Source of the DNA: DASZGI01 sp035938995
Lineage (GTDB): Bacteria; Actinomycetota; Actinomycetes; Streptomycetales; Catenulisporaceae
Assembly (NCBI RefSeq): GCF_035938995.1
Contig: NZ_DASZGI010000033.1
Span: 1-19,532, forward strand
Reading direction: 5' to 3'
Length of the DNA: 19,532 nt
In this document: positions 1 through 7,442 of the stretch, piece after piece
How positions within the stretch are numbered: position 1 is the stretch's first letter
Layout of the letters: every line of letters begins with the position of its first letter
Position numbers and translations under genes: made by a program
The notes under the pieces: model-generated
Told to the model about the DNA's origin: nothing
Databases searched by the model: none
The model's input: only the letters and a program-made list of their open reading frames with translations

Positions 1-252
1 CTGGTTCGGCATCATCAGACGCCTGTCTCCGGGCCGCACACGCACCCGGGTTCTCACCTCGCCCACGGCGACGCCGACCACAGTACCGACGCACGAAAGG
101 CCGCGAGTGCATCCCCAGTACCCCGAACGCCCGATCCGACACAGCCGAGCGCCACTCGACACAGCATGAACACGGGATCTGCGACGAGGTCGAACAGGTC
201 GCCGAACGTGCGACGGAGCCGTTGACTTACTGGACTGTCCCGACGAGGCCGC

Positions 253-295
253 TCGAGCACTCGACGACGTGGGTCCTCGCCTGTCGAGTGCTCGA
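253..295. repeat. Inverted repeat, 13-bp arms
   Basis: The arm tcgagcactcgac at 253-265 is matched exactly by its reverse complement at 283-295, with a 17-base loop. It lies in the region without an assignable gene, so it may be a terminator, an operator or a remnant. There is no T-run on either side. Confidence 0.6.
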
Positions 296-564
296 TCGGG
301 CGCAAGCGCGCGGCGCGTACCACCTGGGTGAGGTTGGGCAATGCCCGAGCTGAAGCGGCTGCATGCTGGCCATGCCCTGGCAGTCTTAGCCTTCGAGTTG
401 GCGGATCGAGCCCACTTCGCTGACGGGAACGGTGATCGCCACCCGGCTCCGGGCGGGCCTGGCTTGGCTGGACGCCTGCGGCCATACCGGAGCTAATCGA
501 TTCCCGGGTGTACTTGCCGTCGGCGCGCGGCGGGTTGGTTCCAGGCCGGTAGCGGGGTGCGCGC

Positions 565-597
565 AGCCCGCCACCGCTGGTGCAGCGGTGGCGGGCT
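565..597. terminator. Perfect 15-bp hairpin, probable terminator
   Basis: The arm agcccgccaccgctg (565-579) pairs perfectly with 583-597 across a 3-base loop. On the plus strand it is followed by ggtttt (598-603), a weak U-tract. It is the strongest hairpin in the window's left end. It lies about 75 bp past the stop of the minus-strand hsp20 gene, so it could end transcription from either side. Confidence 0.6.
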
Positions 598-607
598 GGT
601 TTTCGTG

Positions 608-649
608 CTACTCGGGTGTGCCCTTTGGTACTACTCGGGTGTTCCCGAG
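608..649. repeat. 12-bp direct repeat with a small hairpin
   Basis: The sequence ctactcgggtgt occurs at 608-619 and again at 631-642 (period 23). The second copy runs into a perfect 6-bp hairpin, ctcggg-tgtt-cccgag, at 634-649. The hairpin begins 22 bases past the hsp20 stop codon on the minus strand and may contribute to termination. Confidence 0.5.
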
Positions 650-671
650 GGCTTGTCAGCGCGAGTCGCGG

Positions 672-1169
672 TCAGCTGTGGTTCTTCTTGCCCGGAAGCG
701 CGACGGGTGCCGAGGTGGTGGTGTGCACCTGGCCGGGGTGGACCTGGATGCGCTTAGCGTGCGCTTCCTTTGGCTTGGGCACGGTGATCAGCAGGACGCC
801 GTCCTGGGCCGAGGCGTCGATCGCCTCTGTCGTGACGTTGCCGGGCAGGGTGATCGAGCGAAGGAACGGCCCGAAGCGGCGCTCGGCGCGGTGCACCGTC
901 TGCTCCGAGGAGTCCTCGGCGTGGTGCCGCTCGCCCCGGATCGTCATCACACCGGACTGGCAGGTGAGCTCCAGCTCGTCGATCCCGACGCCGGGAAGCT
1001 CGACCGTCACCAGATAGGCGTCCTTGCTCTCGGCGATGTCGACCGCCGGCACCCACGCGTTGTTGCTGGGACCCTCGTATGCGTGGCCGAACCTCAGGCC
1101 GCGCGCCTGGCGCAGCATCTCCTCCTGCGCATCGCGCAGATCTTCGAACAAGTCAGTCAGAACCGTCAT
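672..1169 (-). CDS. Small heat-shock protein, Hsp20/alpha-crystallin family
   Basis: ATP-independent holdase chaperone of the cytoplasm that binds unfolding proteins as oligomers. The product has 165 residues, usual for bacterial Hsp20. The alpha-crystallin domain spans about residues 38-132. It carries the conserved A-x-x-x-G-V-L-x-I-x-x-P-K signature near 121-132 (GVLLITVPK) and the ELPG turn at 57-60. A C-terminal I-x-V motif (IQV, 141-143) can dock into neighbouring dimers. The N-terminal segment (1-37) is helical and glutamate-rich, as in actinobacterial Hsp18-type proteins. The ATG start is supported by an aaggag Shine-Dalgarno sequence seven bases upstream. It is transcribed divergently from a TetR-family gene, and two related dyad sites lie in the shared intergenic region. 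I see no HspR-type HAIR element. The family assignment is secure. Heat control is not shown by the sequence. Confidence 0.95.
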   Translation of the reverse strand: MTVLTDLFEDLRDAQEEMLRQARGLRFGHAYEGPSNNAWVPAVDIAESKDAYLVTVELPGVGIDELELTCQSGVMTIRGERHHAEDSSEQTVHRAERRFGPFLRSITLPGNVTTEAIDASAQDGVLLITVPKPKEAHAKRIQVHPGQVHTTTSAPVALPGKKNHS

Positions 1170-1228
1170 GCAGTTCTCCTTTTGTCTGGCCGGGCCGGCG
1201 GCCCGGAGGCCCGACAGTAAATGACTAA

Positions 1229-1243
1229 GTGAACGGCATTCGC
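1229..1243. promoter_or_regulatory. Imperfect copy of the TetR-type operator
   Basis: gtgaacggcattcgc matches the perfect palindrome at 1270-1284 in 12 of 15 positions. Its left half (gtgaacg) is identical. The two sites are 41 bp apart, close to four helical turns, so two dimers could sit on the same face of the DNA. This copy is nearer the hsp20 start (about 60 bp) and could affect that promoter. Confidence 0.55.
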
Positions 1244-1251
1244 TTCCGAGC

Positions 1252-1257
1252 TACAAT
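1252..1257 (+). promoter_or_regulatory. Candidate -10 box for tetR
   Basis: tacaat matches TATAAT in five of six positions. It sits in an AT-richer stretch between the two dyads. Transcription would start near 1264, putting the perfect operator (1270-1284) at about +7, a typical repressor position. No good -35 hexamer is seen at the usual spacing. Confidence 0.4.
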
Positions 1258-1269
1258 GTTTACACTACA

Positions 1270-1284
1270 GTGAACGCCGTTCAC
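1270..1284. promoter_or_regulatory. Perfect dyad operator, probable TetR binding site
   Basis: gtgaacg-c-cgttcac is a perfect palindrome with 7-bp arms around one central base, of the size and form bound by TetR-family dimers. It lies between the candidate -10 box and the tetR start codon. The first gtg of the site is also in frame with tetR, but the start at 1312 has a better ribosome-binding site. Autorepression is inferred. Confidence 0.65.
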
Positions 1285-1311
1285 AGTCAAACGGGACATG
1301 AGGGGTCGAAT

Positions 1312-2073
1312 ATGGTGCAGCCGCGACAGGGCGGCACAGAGGGCGCGGAGAGTGCGGACGGCGCGGGCTCACGCCCGCTGTGGTTCATCCCGCCGGCCGG
1401 CCAGGAAGCCCAGCGCAGGGTGTTGACCCGCGAACGCGTCGTCGTCGAGGCCCTGGCGATCATCGCGGAGCACGGCGTAGACGCGTTGAGCATGCGCGCC
1501 CTGGCCACGCGTCTAGGAGTGGTTCCCGGGGCGCTGTACCGCCACGTGCTCAACAAGGAACAACTTCACGACCTCGTGCTCGACGGGGTGCTGGCCGAGG
1601 TTGACACGCGGATCGAGAAGCGCCTGACCTGGATCGAGCAGATCACGGTGCTCGCCCACCGGCTGCGCGCGGTCCTGGAGGCGCATCCCGGCATCGCGGG
1701 GCTGCTCAAGACCCGCGACCCGCTCGGACCGCACTCCCTCGCGCTGGCCGAGGCGTTCCTGGCGTCCCTGAGCGGAGCCGGTTTGCCGCCGCGCCAAGCA
1801 GGCCTGGCCTACTCCCTGATCTACGGTCACATCCTCGGGTTCGCCTTGGACGGTCCCAGCAGCGTGAACGAACAGCGCGTGCGCGACACCGCGACCAGGG
1901 CCGAACTGCACACCTTCCTGCGCGCCCTGCCGCCCGACCGCTTTCCCACCCTGGTCGCCCTCGGCGAGCACGTGTGGGTCGACAACCGCGACGAACGCTT
2001 CACCACCGGCCTGGATACGATCCTGCACGGCCTCGAAACCACGTGGCCCCCGACCGGCGACGCTGCCGCCTGA
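1312..2073 (+). CDS. TetR/AcrR-family transcriptional repressor
   Basis: DNA-binding repressor released by a small ligand. The product is 253 residues from the ATG at 1312, which has gagggg six bases upstream. An in-frame GTG at 1270 would lie inside the operator and has no ribosome-binding site. The N-terminal 35 residues are a disordered leader. The TetR helix-turn-helix lies at about 41-87 (ALSMRALATRLGVVPGALYR, 58-77), followed by a long helical domain of the TetR_C (tetracycline-repressor-like) kind. It is divergent from hsp20 and convergent with a DHA2 efflux pump, and a matching half-operator (gtgaacgc) lies upstream of that pump. The usual logic is autorepression plus repression of a neighbouring efflux gene. 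Control of hsp20 is also possible. The ligand is unknown. Confidence 0.92.
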   Translation: MVQPRQGGTEGAESADGAGSRPLWFIPPAGQEAQRRVLTRERVVVEALAIIAEHGVDALSMRALATRLGVVPGALYRHVLNKEQLHDLVLDGVLAEVDTRIEKRLTWIEQITVLAHRLRAVLEAHPGIAGLLKTRDPLGPHSLALAEAFLASLSGAGLPPRQAGLAYSLIYGHILGFALDGPSSVNEQRVRDTATRAELHTFLRALPPDRFPTLVALGEHVWVDNRDERFTTGLDTILHGLETTWPPTGDAAA

Positions 2074-2083
2074 CAAACTCAGC

Positions 2084-2120
2084 ACTGAACGGGGACTGTC
2101 CCCGTACTGAGCGGGGACTG
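2084..2120. repeat. 15-bp direct repeat with a 7-bp hairpin
   Basis: actgaacggggactg (2084-2098) recurs with one mismatch at 2106-2120. The segment 2089-2105 also forms a perfect hairpin, acgggga-ctg-tccccgt. It lies just past the tetR stop and before the end of the convergent pump gene, so it may help end tetR transcription. Confidence 0.5.
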
Positions 2121-2169
2121 CCGCCGCCTTCCACGACGCAGCACCGCCTGACCCCCGGTGGCGAAGCGG

Positions 2170-2204
2170 CACCTGAGCGTGGGTCGGGTAGCCCGCCTCA
2201 GGTG
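2170..2204. terminator. Two-tier hairpin at the end of the efflux gene
   Basis: The arms cacctgag (2170-2177) and ctcaggtg (2197-2204) pair perfectly. Inside the loop a second stem, cggg-tag-cccg (2185-2195), forms. The right outer arm contains the efflux pump's stop codon. There is no U-tract, which is common for actinobacterial terminators. It separates two convergent genes. Confidence 0.45.
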
Positions 2205-3742
2205 CTGCGGGCGGCGGCAGAGGGAGCGGCCTCGGTCGCGGCAGCAGAGGACAGGACGGCTGTGGCTCGTAGTTGGGCCAGCCGTCGTTTTGCGGGCAGC
2301 AGGACGAGTGCGAGCAGCACGCCGACGCCGAACAGGGCTGCGGCGACGCCGAACGCGAGCGTGTAGCCGTGCGTGGCGGCGGCCGCTGCCACCGCTCGCG
2401 ACGGGGTCGGGTGGGCTGCGAGGTAGCGGGCCGTCGCGGTGAGTGCGACCGTGCTCAGCGCGGCGGTGCCGATGGATCCGCCGACCTGCTGCATCGTGTT
2501 GACCAGCGCGGAGGCGACGCCGGAGTCCTGGGGGCGTACGCCGGCCGTGGCGGTGTTGATGGCCGGAGCGATGATCATGCCGAAGCCTAAACCCATGACC
2601 ACCAGCGAGGGCAGGACGCCTGAGACGTAGCCGGAAGTCGCGGTGAGCCGCGTGAGATATGCCATCGCGCCGCCGCCGAGGAGCATGCCGGTGGCGATCA
2701 GCGTGCGTGGCCCGAGCCGCGGAAGCAGGAAGATACTGGAGGTGTTGGAGGCGGCCAGGATGCACGCGATCATCGGCAGGAAGGCCAGACCGGTGCCCAC
2801 CGGCGTGTAGCCCTTGACCGTCTGCAGGTAGTAGGTCAGGAACAGGAACACGCCGAAGATCGCGATGCCGGCCACGCCGACGGCGACGTACGCACCGCCG
2901 CGGGTGCGGTCCAGGATCACCGGCAGCGGCAGCAGCGGATGGCGCACGCGCCGCTCGGCGGCGGCGAACCCGGCAAGCAGTGCCAGGCCGGCGGCCAGTG
3001 ACCCGAGGGTGAGCGCGGCGCTCCAGCCGGCGGTCTCGGCGTGGGAGAAGCCGAACACGATACAGAACAGCCCGGTGCAGGCCAGCAGCGTGCCGGCCCA
3101 GTCCATGCGCGGCCGCCTCGCGGGGCGGGGAGTGTGCATGTAGACCAGCGCGCCGGCTACGGCGATTGCGGCGAAAATCAGGTTGACGTACAGCGTCCAG
3201 CGCCAGTTCAGGTACTCGGTGAGGACTCCGCCGAGGATGAGGCCGACGGCTCCGCCGCCGCCGGCCACGGATCCGAACACCCCGAACGCCCGGCCCCGCT
3301 CGCGCGGCTCGCGAAACGTGCTGACCAGGGTGCCCAGAGCCGCGGGGGCCAGGATCGCGCCGAACGCGCCCTGCAGGGTGCGGGCCGTGACCAGCATCCC
3401 GAAGGAGGCGGAGGCTCCGCCCAGGGCCGAGGCCCCCGCGAAGCCGATCAGACCCGTGATGAACACGGCCTTGCGGCTGAACATGTCGCCGATGCGCCCG
3501 CCGAGCAGCAGCAGGCTGCCGAAGGCCAGCGCGTACGCGGTCACCACCCACTGCCGGTCGCCGTCGGCGAACCCCAGGTCGCGTTGGGCGGAGGGCAGCG
3601 CGATGTTCACGATGGTCGAGTCGAGCACCACCATCAGTTGGGCGATGGCCACGATCATCAGGACCAGCCATCGGTGCTCCGCGTGCGGATCTGGCGGATC
3701 TGTCTGAGTCGACTTCGGGGCGTTGACGGTGCGTCGTGCCAT
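2198..3742 (-). CDS. MFS multidrug efflux transporter, DHA2 (EmrB/QacA-like) family
   Basis: Proton-driven exporter of the inner membrane with about 14 predicted membrane helices over 514 residues, the usual DHA2 length. Visible family motifs are LDSTIVNIALP in helix 1 (motif D1, 40-50), GGRIGDMFSRKAVF in the loop between helices 2 and 3 (motif A, 81-94), and a glycine-rich helix 5 (motif C, roughly GSVAGGGGAVGLILGG). The C-terminal tail is alanine-rich. The ATG at 3742 is chosen because gaagagga precedes it by about seven bases. A TTG 66 bases further upstream keeps the frame open but lacks a ribosome-binding site and a protein-like sequence. The gene faces tetR tail to tail. Substrates are probably amphipathic drugs or an endogenous metabolite and cannot be named. 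Confidence 0.93.
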   Translation of the reverse strand: MARRTVNAPKSTQTDPPDPHAEHRWLVLMIVAIAQLMVVLDSTIVNIALPSAQRDLGFADGDRQWVVTAYALAFGSLLLLGGRIGDMFSRKAVFITGLIGFAGASALGGASASFGMLVTARTLQGAFGAILAPAALGTLVSTFREPRERGRAFGVFGSVAGGGGAVGLILGGVLTEYLNWRWTLYVNLIFAAIAVAGALVYMHTPRPARRPRMDWAGTLLACTGLFCIVFGFSHAETAGWSAALTLGSLAAGLALLAGFAAAERRVRHPLLPLPVILDRTRGGAYVAVGVAGIAIFGVFLFLTYYLQTVKGYTPVGTGLAFLPMIACILAASNTSSIFLLPRLGPRTLIATGMLLGGGAMAYLTRLTATSGYVSGVLPSLVVMGLGFGMIIAPAINTATAGVRPQDSGVASALVNTMQQVGGSIGTAALSTVALTATARYLAAHPTPSRAVAAAAATHGYTLAFGVAAALFGVGVLLALVLLPAKRRLAQLRATAVLSSAAATEAAPSAAARST

Positions 3743-4072
3743 CACGGGTCCTCTTCCCGAGAATGCGGCGGCACGCGCCGACGGGCGGGCGGCGCAGGCC
3801 ACGAGCAATCAAGCCCCGTACATCCAGCGAGCGACCGGTCGGCAGCGCCGACGACAGCGGCCCGATGGCGATGAGCGGGGGCGGCATCAGGGCGAACTCC
3901 CGGCCGGCGAACGCCGGTCAAGTCCGCGCAGCGCCGCCGAGGTCTGGAACAACGCGCGTTCACTAGGCCGTGCACGGTGGAATGAGATTCCCCGCAGGGC
4001 CGGAAACCCCAGCATACGCCTCCGCTGCCGCGGAGATCAGACACGACAGTTGCCCGCCGCCGCCGGGCCCCG
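3743..4072. other. Intergenic region upstream of the efflux gene
   Basis: No credible gene. It contains a 10-bp perfect palindrome, aacgcgcgtt (3951-3960). Read on the minus strand, gtgaacgc (3963-3956) is identical to the left half of the operator beside tetR, followed by an imperfect right half. A weak minus-strand -10 candidate, tatgct, lies at 4016-4011. Together these suggest a regulated promoter for the pump, but the match is only a half-site. Confidence 0.35.
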
Positions 4073-4288
4073 TCATGTCGACAGCGGCTGGGCCTGCCCG
4101 TCCCCGGCGACGTCTTGCACCATTCTGATCAAGCCCTCAAGCTGATCGATGACGTGGCTGAACAAGTCGGCGGTGCGCTCATCGCGAACCAGCGAGAACG
4201 CGAAGTGCACATCCATATCCGCCTGGAACAATCGTTCCGCGATCGCATCGGCGATCCTGACATCATCCTGTGGCACCGAGCCCGCCAT
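4073..4288 (-). CDS. Small hypothetical helical protein
   Basis: A 71-residue protein that I do not recognise. It appears real because it has an aggag ribosome-binding site eight bases before the ATG at 4288, and a composition rich in acidic and hydrophobic residues in an amphipathic pattern (DVRIADAIAERLFQADMDVH, 9-28; LFSHVIDQLEGLIRMVQDV, 42-60), predicting two or three helices. No signal peptide, membrane segment or cysteine is present. A GTG nine bases upstream is in frame but touches the ribosome-binding site. It lies about 330 bp upstream of the efflux gene on the same strand, too far to assume an operon. A small cytoplasmic adaptor or regulator is possible, without direct evidence. Confidence 0.6.
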   Translation of the reverse strand: MAGSVPQDDVRIADAIAERLFQADMDVHFAFSLVRDERTADLFSHVIDQLEGLIRMVQDVAGDGQAQPLST

Positions 4289-4906
4289 ATCCCGCACTCC
4301 TGTGGGCAGCTCGCCGGAAAGACTCGCGTGCAGATAGCTGCCGGGGGCCGGAGCAGTTGCGCTGCGGCACCAAGCCTACCCTGCATGTAACCGCCGTCGT
4401 CGAAACCGACCGCACCTGGCTCCGGCGCCGTGTGACTCCGGGGCGCCAGGCACCCCTATTCATCGCTGCCCGCCGGCGCGCCCGCACCGACGTCCTGGTC
4501 TGCACACTGCCCTGCCGCCTCACCACCCGATAGTCGGCTCGGCGGGCAGCGGGCATCTCGCTGTCGGGTTTCACGCGTGCATGGCTGCGAGTAGTGTCGA
4601 GCTCGCCCCAGGCACCCCGGACCTCGGCGCCGTGATTCGCGGCGCGCAGGTCGCGTCACCAAGTCGGCCTGACTCTCCGGTGGTCGTGCCTGGTCGGCTA
4701 CGCACTCGGTGCTCCCGCTCCCGGAAGCGTGAGGCAGTGCGCCCTTGCCCCATCCTGGCCGAGGACGCGAGGCTCATCGCGCCAAGCGCCGCGAGGAGGC
4801 ACACGACGGCAGGCAAGGCTAAGGTGCAGGTACGCCGGTTCCACCTGGTCCGCGGCCGTCTGGCGCCGGGCCACGCGCAGCCAACAACCCGGATGGTGCG
4901 AATTCC
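4289..4906. other. 618-bp region without an assignable gene
   Basis: Several frames are open but none is convincing. The plus-strand frame ending at 4533 has G/C-rich third positions over its last 55 codons (around LHVTAVVETDRTWLRRR) and might be a remnant of a short gene, yet no start with a ribosome-binding site or family match is visible. A minus-strand frame (4571-4816) opens with a signal-like stretch but continues as arginine-rich sequence typical of antisense reading. No clear promoter for zwf was found. Confidence 0.35.
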
Positions 4907-6322
4907 ATGAGCCAGGCCACGGTACGGGCAGCCGACGCCTTGGTGATCTTCGGGATCACCGGGGACCTAGCCCGCAAGATGACATTTCATGCGCTCTACC
5001 GCCTGGAGGCGGCCGGGCGGCTGGACTGCCCGATCATGGGGGTGGCGCGCGAGGACTGGTCGGATGACCACCTGCGTGGTGCGGTGAAGGATGCTGTGGG
5101 GGCGGCCGAGCAGGCGGTGGACCAGGCGGCGTTGGAGCGACTGGGCGCACGTCTCAGCTACCTGCGTGGTGACTTCGCCGATCCGGCCCTTTACCAGGAG
5201 CTGGCCGACAGGCTCAAGGGCGCGTCCACACCGCTGTTCTATCTGGAGATCCCGCCCGCGCTGTTCGCCCCCGTGACGGTGGCGCTTGGCCGAGCGGATC
5301 TGACCGCGCGCGGCCGGGTGATGGTCGAGAAGCCGTTCGGCCACGACCTGGCGTCGGCGCAGGCCTTGAACGGCGAGCTGCACCAGGTGCTCGGCGAGGA
5401 GCAGATCCTGCGCATCGACCACTTCCTGGGCAAGCAGCCCGTCCTGGACATCCTCTACCTGCGCTTCGCCAACGCGCTGCTCGAGCCGGTGTGGAATCGC
5501 GACCACGTGGCCGCCGTGCAGGTCACGCTGGCCGAGGACTTCGGGGTCGAGGACCGGGGCGCCTTCTATGACCCGGTGGGAGCGCTGCGGGACGTAGTGC
5601 AGAACCATCTGTTACAGGTGCTGGCCCTGATCGCCATGGAAGCGCCGCCCGGGTCCGGACCCGGAGGGCTGTGGGACCAGAGGGCCGAGGTGTTCCGCGC
5701 CATGGCGCAGGTCGACCCGGCCAGGTGCGTCCGTGGCCAGTACGAGGGCTATACGAAGATCCCCGGAGTCGCGGACGGCTCCGAGACCGAGACGTACGTG
5801 GCACTGCGCCTGGCGGTGGACAGCGGGCGCTGGGCCGGCGTTCCGTTCTTCATCCGGGCCGGCAAGGCGCTCGCCGCCAAGGCGACCGAAGTCAGGGTGA
5901 TCTTCAAGCGCCCGCCCCGCCTGGCCTTCCTGGACGAGCCGCACCATACGGACCCGAACCAGCTGGTGCTGCGGATCGACCCGGATCCGAGCTTGCGGCT
6001 TGCCATGCTGTCCAAGGGGCCGGAGGGCACGTCGTCCAGAGACGTGCACCTCGACCTGCCCTTCGCCGCGGAACTCGGCAAGCCGCCCGAGCCGTATGAG
6101 CGCCTTCTCCACGACGCGCTGGTCGGCGATCGGTCTTTGTTCACCCGGGAGGACTCCGTGGAGGAGACCTGGCGCATCCTCCAGCCGCTGCTCGACCATC
6201 CCCCCGCCGTTGTCCCCTACGCGCCCGGATCGTGGGGGCCTCCCCAGGCGAACGAACTGCTGAAGGGCCATTCGCCCTGGCAACCGCCTTGGCTTCCTGT
6301 CTCGGGGGTAAGCGGGAATTGA
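4907..6322 (+). CDS. zwf: Glucose-6-phosphate 1-dehydrogenase
   Basis: Oxidises glucose 6-phosphate to 6-phosphogluconolactone, the first step of the oxidative pentose phosphate pathway, in the cytoplasm. The 471-residue product is slightly shorter than the usual 480-510. The dinucleotide-binding motif is GITGDLARK (16-24). EKPFG (141-145) and the active-site signature RIDHFLGK (169-176, with Asp171 and His172) follow, and VQNHLLQ (231-237) supplies the second active-site histidine, His234. The ATG has only a weak ribosome-binding site (ggatgg). The gene begins a same-strand run with a 6-phosphogluconate dehydrogenase 64 bp downstream. No opcA or lactonase gene is present, so this is probably an accessory zwf. 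Arg48 at the end of the second strand is the usual phosphate-binding residue, but it is followed by Glu49, so cofactor preference is uncertain. Confidence 0.95.
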   Translation: MSQATVRAADALVIFGITGDLARKMTFHALYRLEAAGRLDCPIMGVAREDWSDDHLRGAVKDAVGAAEQAVDQAALERLGARLSYLRGDFADPALYQELADRLKGASTPLFYLEIPPALFAPVTVALGRADLTARGRVMVEKPFGHDLASAQALNGELHQVLGEEQILRIDHFLGKQPVLDILYLRFANALLEPVWNRDHVAAVQVTLAEDFGVEDRGAFYDPVGALRDVVQNHLLQVLALIAMEAPPGSGPGGLWDQRAEVFRAMAQVDPARCVRGQYEGYTKIPGVADGSETETYVALRLAVDSGRWAGVPFFIRAGKALAAKATEVRVIFKRPPRLAFLDEPHHTDPNQLVLRIDPDPSLRLAMLSKGPEGTSSRDVHLDLPFAAELGKPPEPYERLLHDALVGDRSLFTREDSVEETWRILQPLLDHPPAVVPYAPGSWGPPQANELLKGHSPWQPPWLPVSGVSGN

Positions 6323-6386
6323 CCGGGCCCACGGCAGAGCCACACGGACACCCGGCGCGGCGATTACCAGCGAAGGAGAACAGGCG

Positions 6387-7421
6387 ATGACGACAGACAA
6401 GCCGATGCAGTTGGGCATGGTCGGACTCGGGCGAATGGGCGCGAACATCGTCCGGCGTCTGATGCGCGACGGCCACACCTGCGTGGTCTTCGACGTGAAC
6501 CCCGAGGTGGTCAAGGCGCTGGAGAGCGAAGGCGCCACCGGGGCGAGCTCGGTGGAGGACTTCGTCCAGAAGCTGACCGCGCCCCGGGCCGCGTGGGTGA
6601 TGGTGCCCGCCGGTGAGCTGACCGAAAAGGCCATCGAAGACCTGGCCTCGCACATGGCCGCCGGGGACACGATCATCGACGGCGGGAACTCCTACTACCG
6701 CGACGACATCCGCCGGGCCGCCGCCCTGGCCGGCCGGGGCATCCACCTGGTCGACTGCGGGACGAGCGGCGGGGTGTGGGGCCTCGAGCGCGGCTACTGC
6801 CTGATGATCGGGGGCGACCCCGCCGTCGTCGAGCGCCTGGGCCCGCTCTTCGCGACCATCGCCCCCGGTGTCGACAGCGCCCCCCGGACCCCGGGACGCA
6901 CCGGGCAACCCGATCCGGCTGAGCAGGGGTTCCTGCACTGCGGCCCGAACGGCGCCGGACACTTCGTGAAGATGATCCACAACGGCATCGAGTACGGGAT
7001 GATGGCCTCGCTGGCCGAGGGTCTCAATATCCTGCGCAACGCCGACGCCGGCGCGCGTAGCGCCGAGGCCGACGCCGAGACCGCGCCCATGGAAGAGCCC
7101 GAGTTCTACCAGTTCGACATCGACACGGCCGCGGTGAGCGAAGTCTGGCGCCGCGGCAGCGTCGTCGGGTCCTGGCTGTTGGATCTGACCGCGGCCGCCC
7201 TGTTCCGGTCCCCCGACCTCAAAGAGTTCGCCGGACGCGTGTCGGATTCGGGGGAAGGCCGGTGGACCTCGATCGCGGCCATCGACGAAGGCGTGCCCGC
7301 CCCGGTACTCACCAGCGCCCTGTATTCGCGGTTCGCCTCTCGGGGGCTGGACGACTTCGCCGACAAGGCCCTGTCCGCTATGCGCAAGGGTTTCGGCGGC
7401 CACGACGAGAAGAAGATCTGA
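6387..7421 (+). CDS. gnd: 6-phosphogluconate dehydrogenase, decarboxylating, short type
   Basis: Oxidative decarboxylation of 6-phosphogluconate to ribulose 5-phosphate, the step after zwf. At 344 residues it belongs to the short class, which lacks the extra C-terminal domain of the roughly 470-residue form. Visible motifs are the Rossmann GLGRMG (13-18), DGGNSYY (98-104), the substrate loop CGTSGGVWGLERGY (124-137) and KMIHNGIEYG (195-204) with the catalytic lysine Lys195 and Asn199. Asp36 at the end of the second strand (VVFDVNP) would repel the 2'-phosphate of NADP and points to NAD use, as described for other short enzymes. A strong aaggag precedes the ATG. A small proline-rich insertion lies at about 161-182. 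It is probably co-transcribed with zwf. Confidence 0.94.
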   Translation: MTTDKPMQLGMVGLGRMGANIVRRLMRDGHTCVVFDVNPEVVKALESEGATGASSVEDFVQKLTAPRAAWVMVPAGELTEKAIEDLASHMAAGDTIIDGGNSYYRDDIRRAAALAGRGIHLVDCGTSGGVWGLERGYCLMIGGDPAVVERLGPLFATIAPGVDSAPRTPGRTGQPDPAEQGFLHCGPNGAGHFVKMIHNGIEYGMMASLAEGLNILRNADAGARSAEADAETAPMEEPEFYQFDIDTAAVSEVWRRGSVVGSWLLDLTAAALFRSPDLKEFAGRVSDSGEGRWTSIAAIDEGVPAPVLTSALYSRFASRGLDDFADKALSAMRKGFGGHDEKKI

Positions 7422-7442
7422 TTCGACCGTCGAAAGGCAGCC

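Larger units (their letters stand above)
1..671. other. Non-coding or decayed region, no assignable gene
   Basis: No reading frame here gives a recognisable protein. Several frames are open by chance because of high GC. A plus-strand frame open from base 2 to a TGA near 173 begins with residues WFGIIRRLSPGRTRTR and could be the tail of a gene that starts outside the window, but I cannot assign it. Another plus frame is open from base 3 to about 353 and is equally anonymous. What is visible is structural: an inverted repeat at 253-295, a perfect long hairpin at 565-597, and a short repeat/hairpin cluster at 608-649 just downstream of the hsp20 stop. The region may hold remnants of a lost gene. 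Confidence 0.4.

Noticed and set aside
1270..1311. GTG start for tetR at 1270
   Set aside because: It lies inside the perfect operator and downstream of a -10 box, with no ribosome-binding site. ATG 1312 has gagggg at proper spacing.
2079..3887. 602-codon open frame on the minus strand
   Set aside because: Arginine- and proline-rich and out of frame with the DHA2 transporter, whose membrane helices and motifs are clear. It is a high-GC shadow.
4571..4816. Minus-strand frame beginning with a signal-like stretch (MPAVVCLLAALGAMSLASS)
   Set aside because: No ribosome-binding site, and the rest is arginine-rich without a fold-like pattern.
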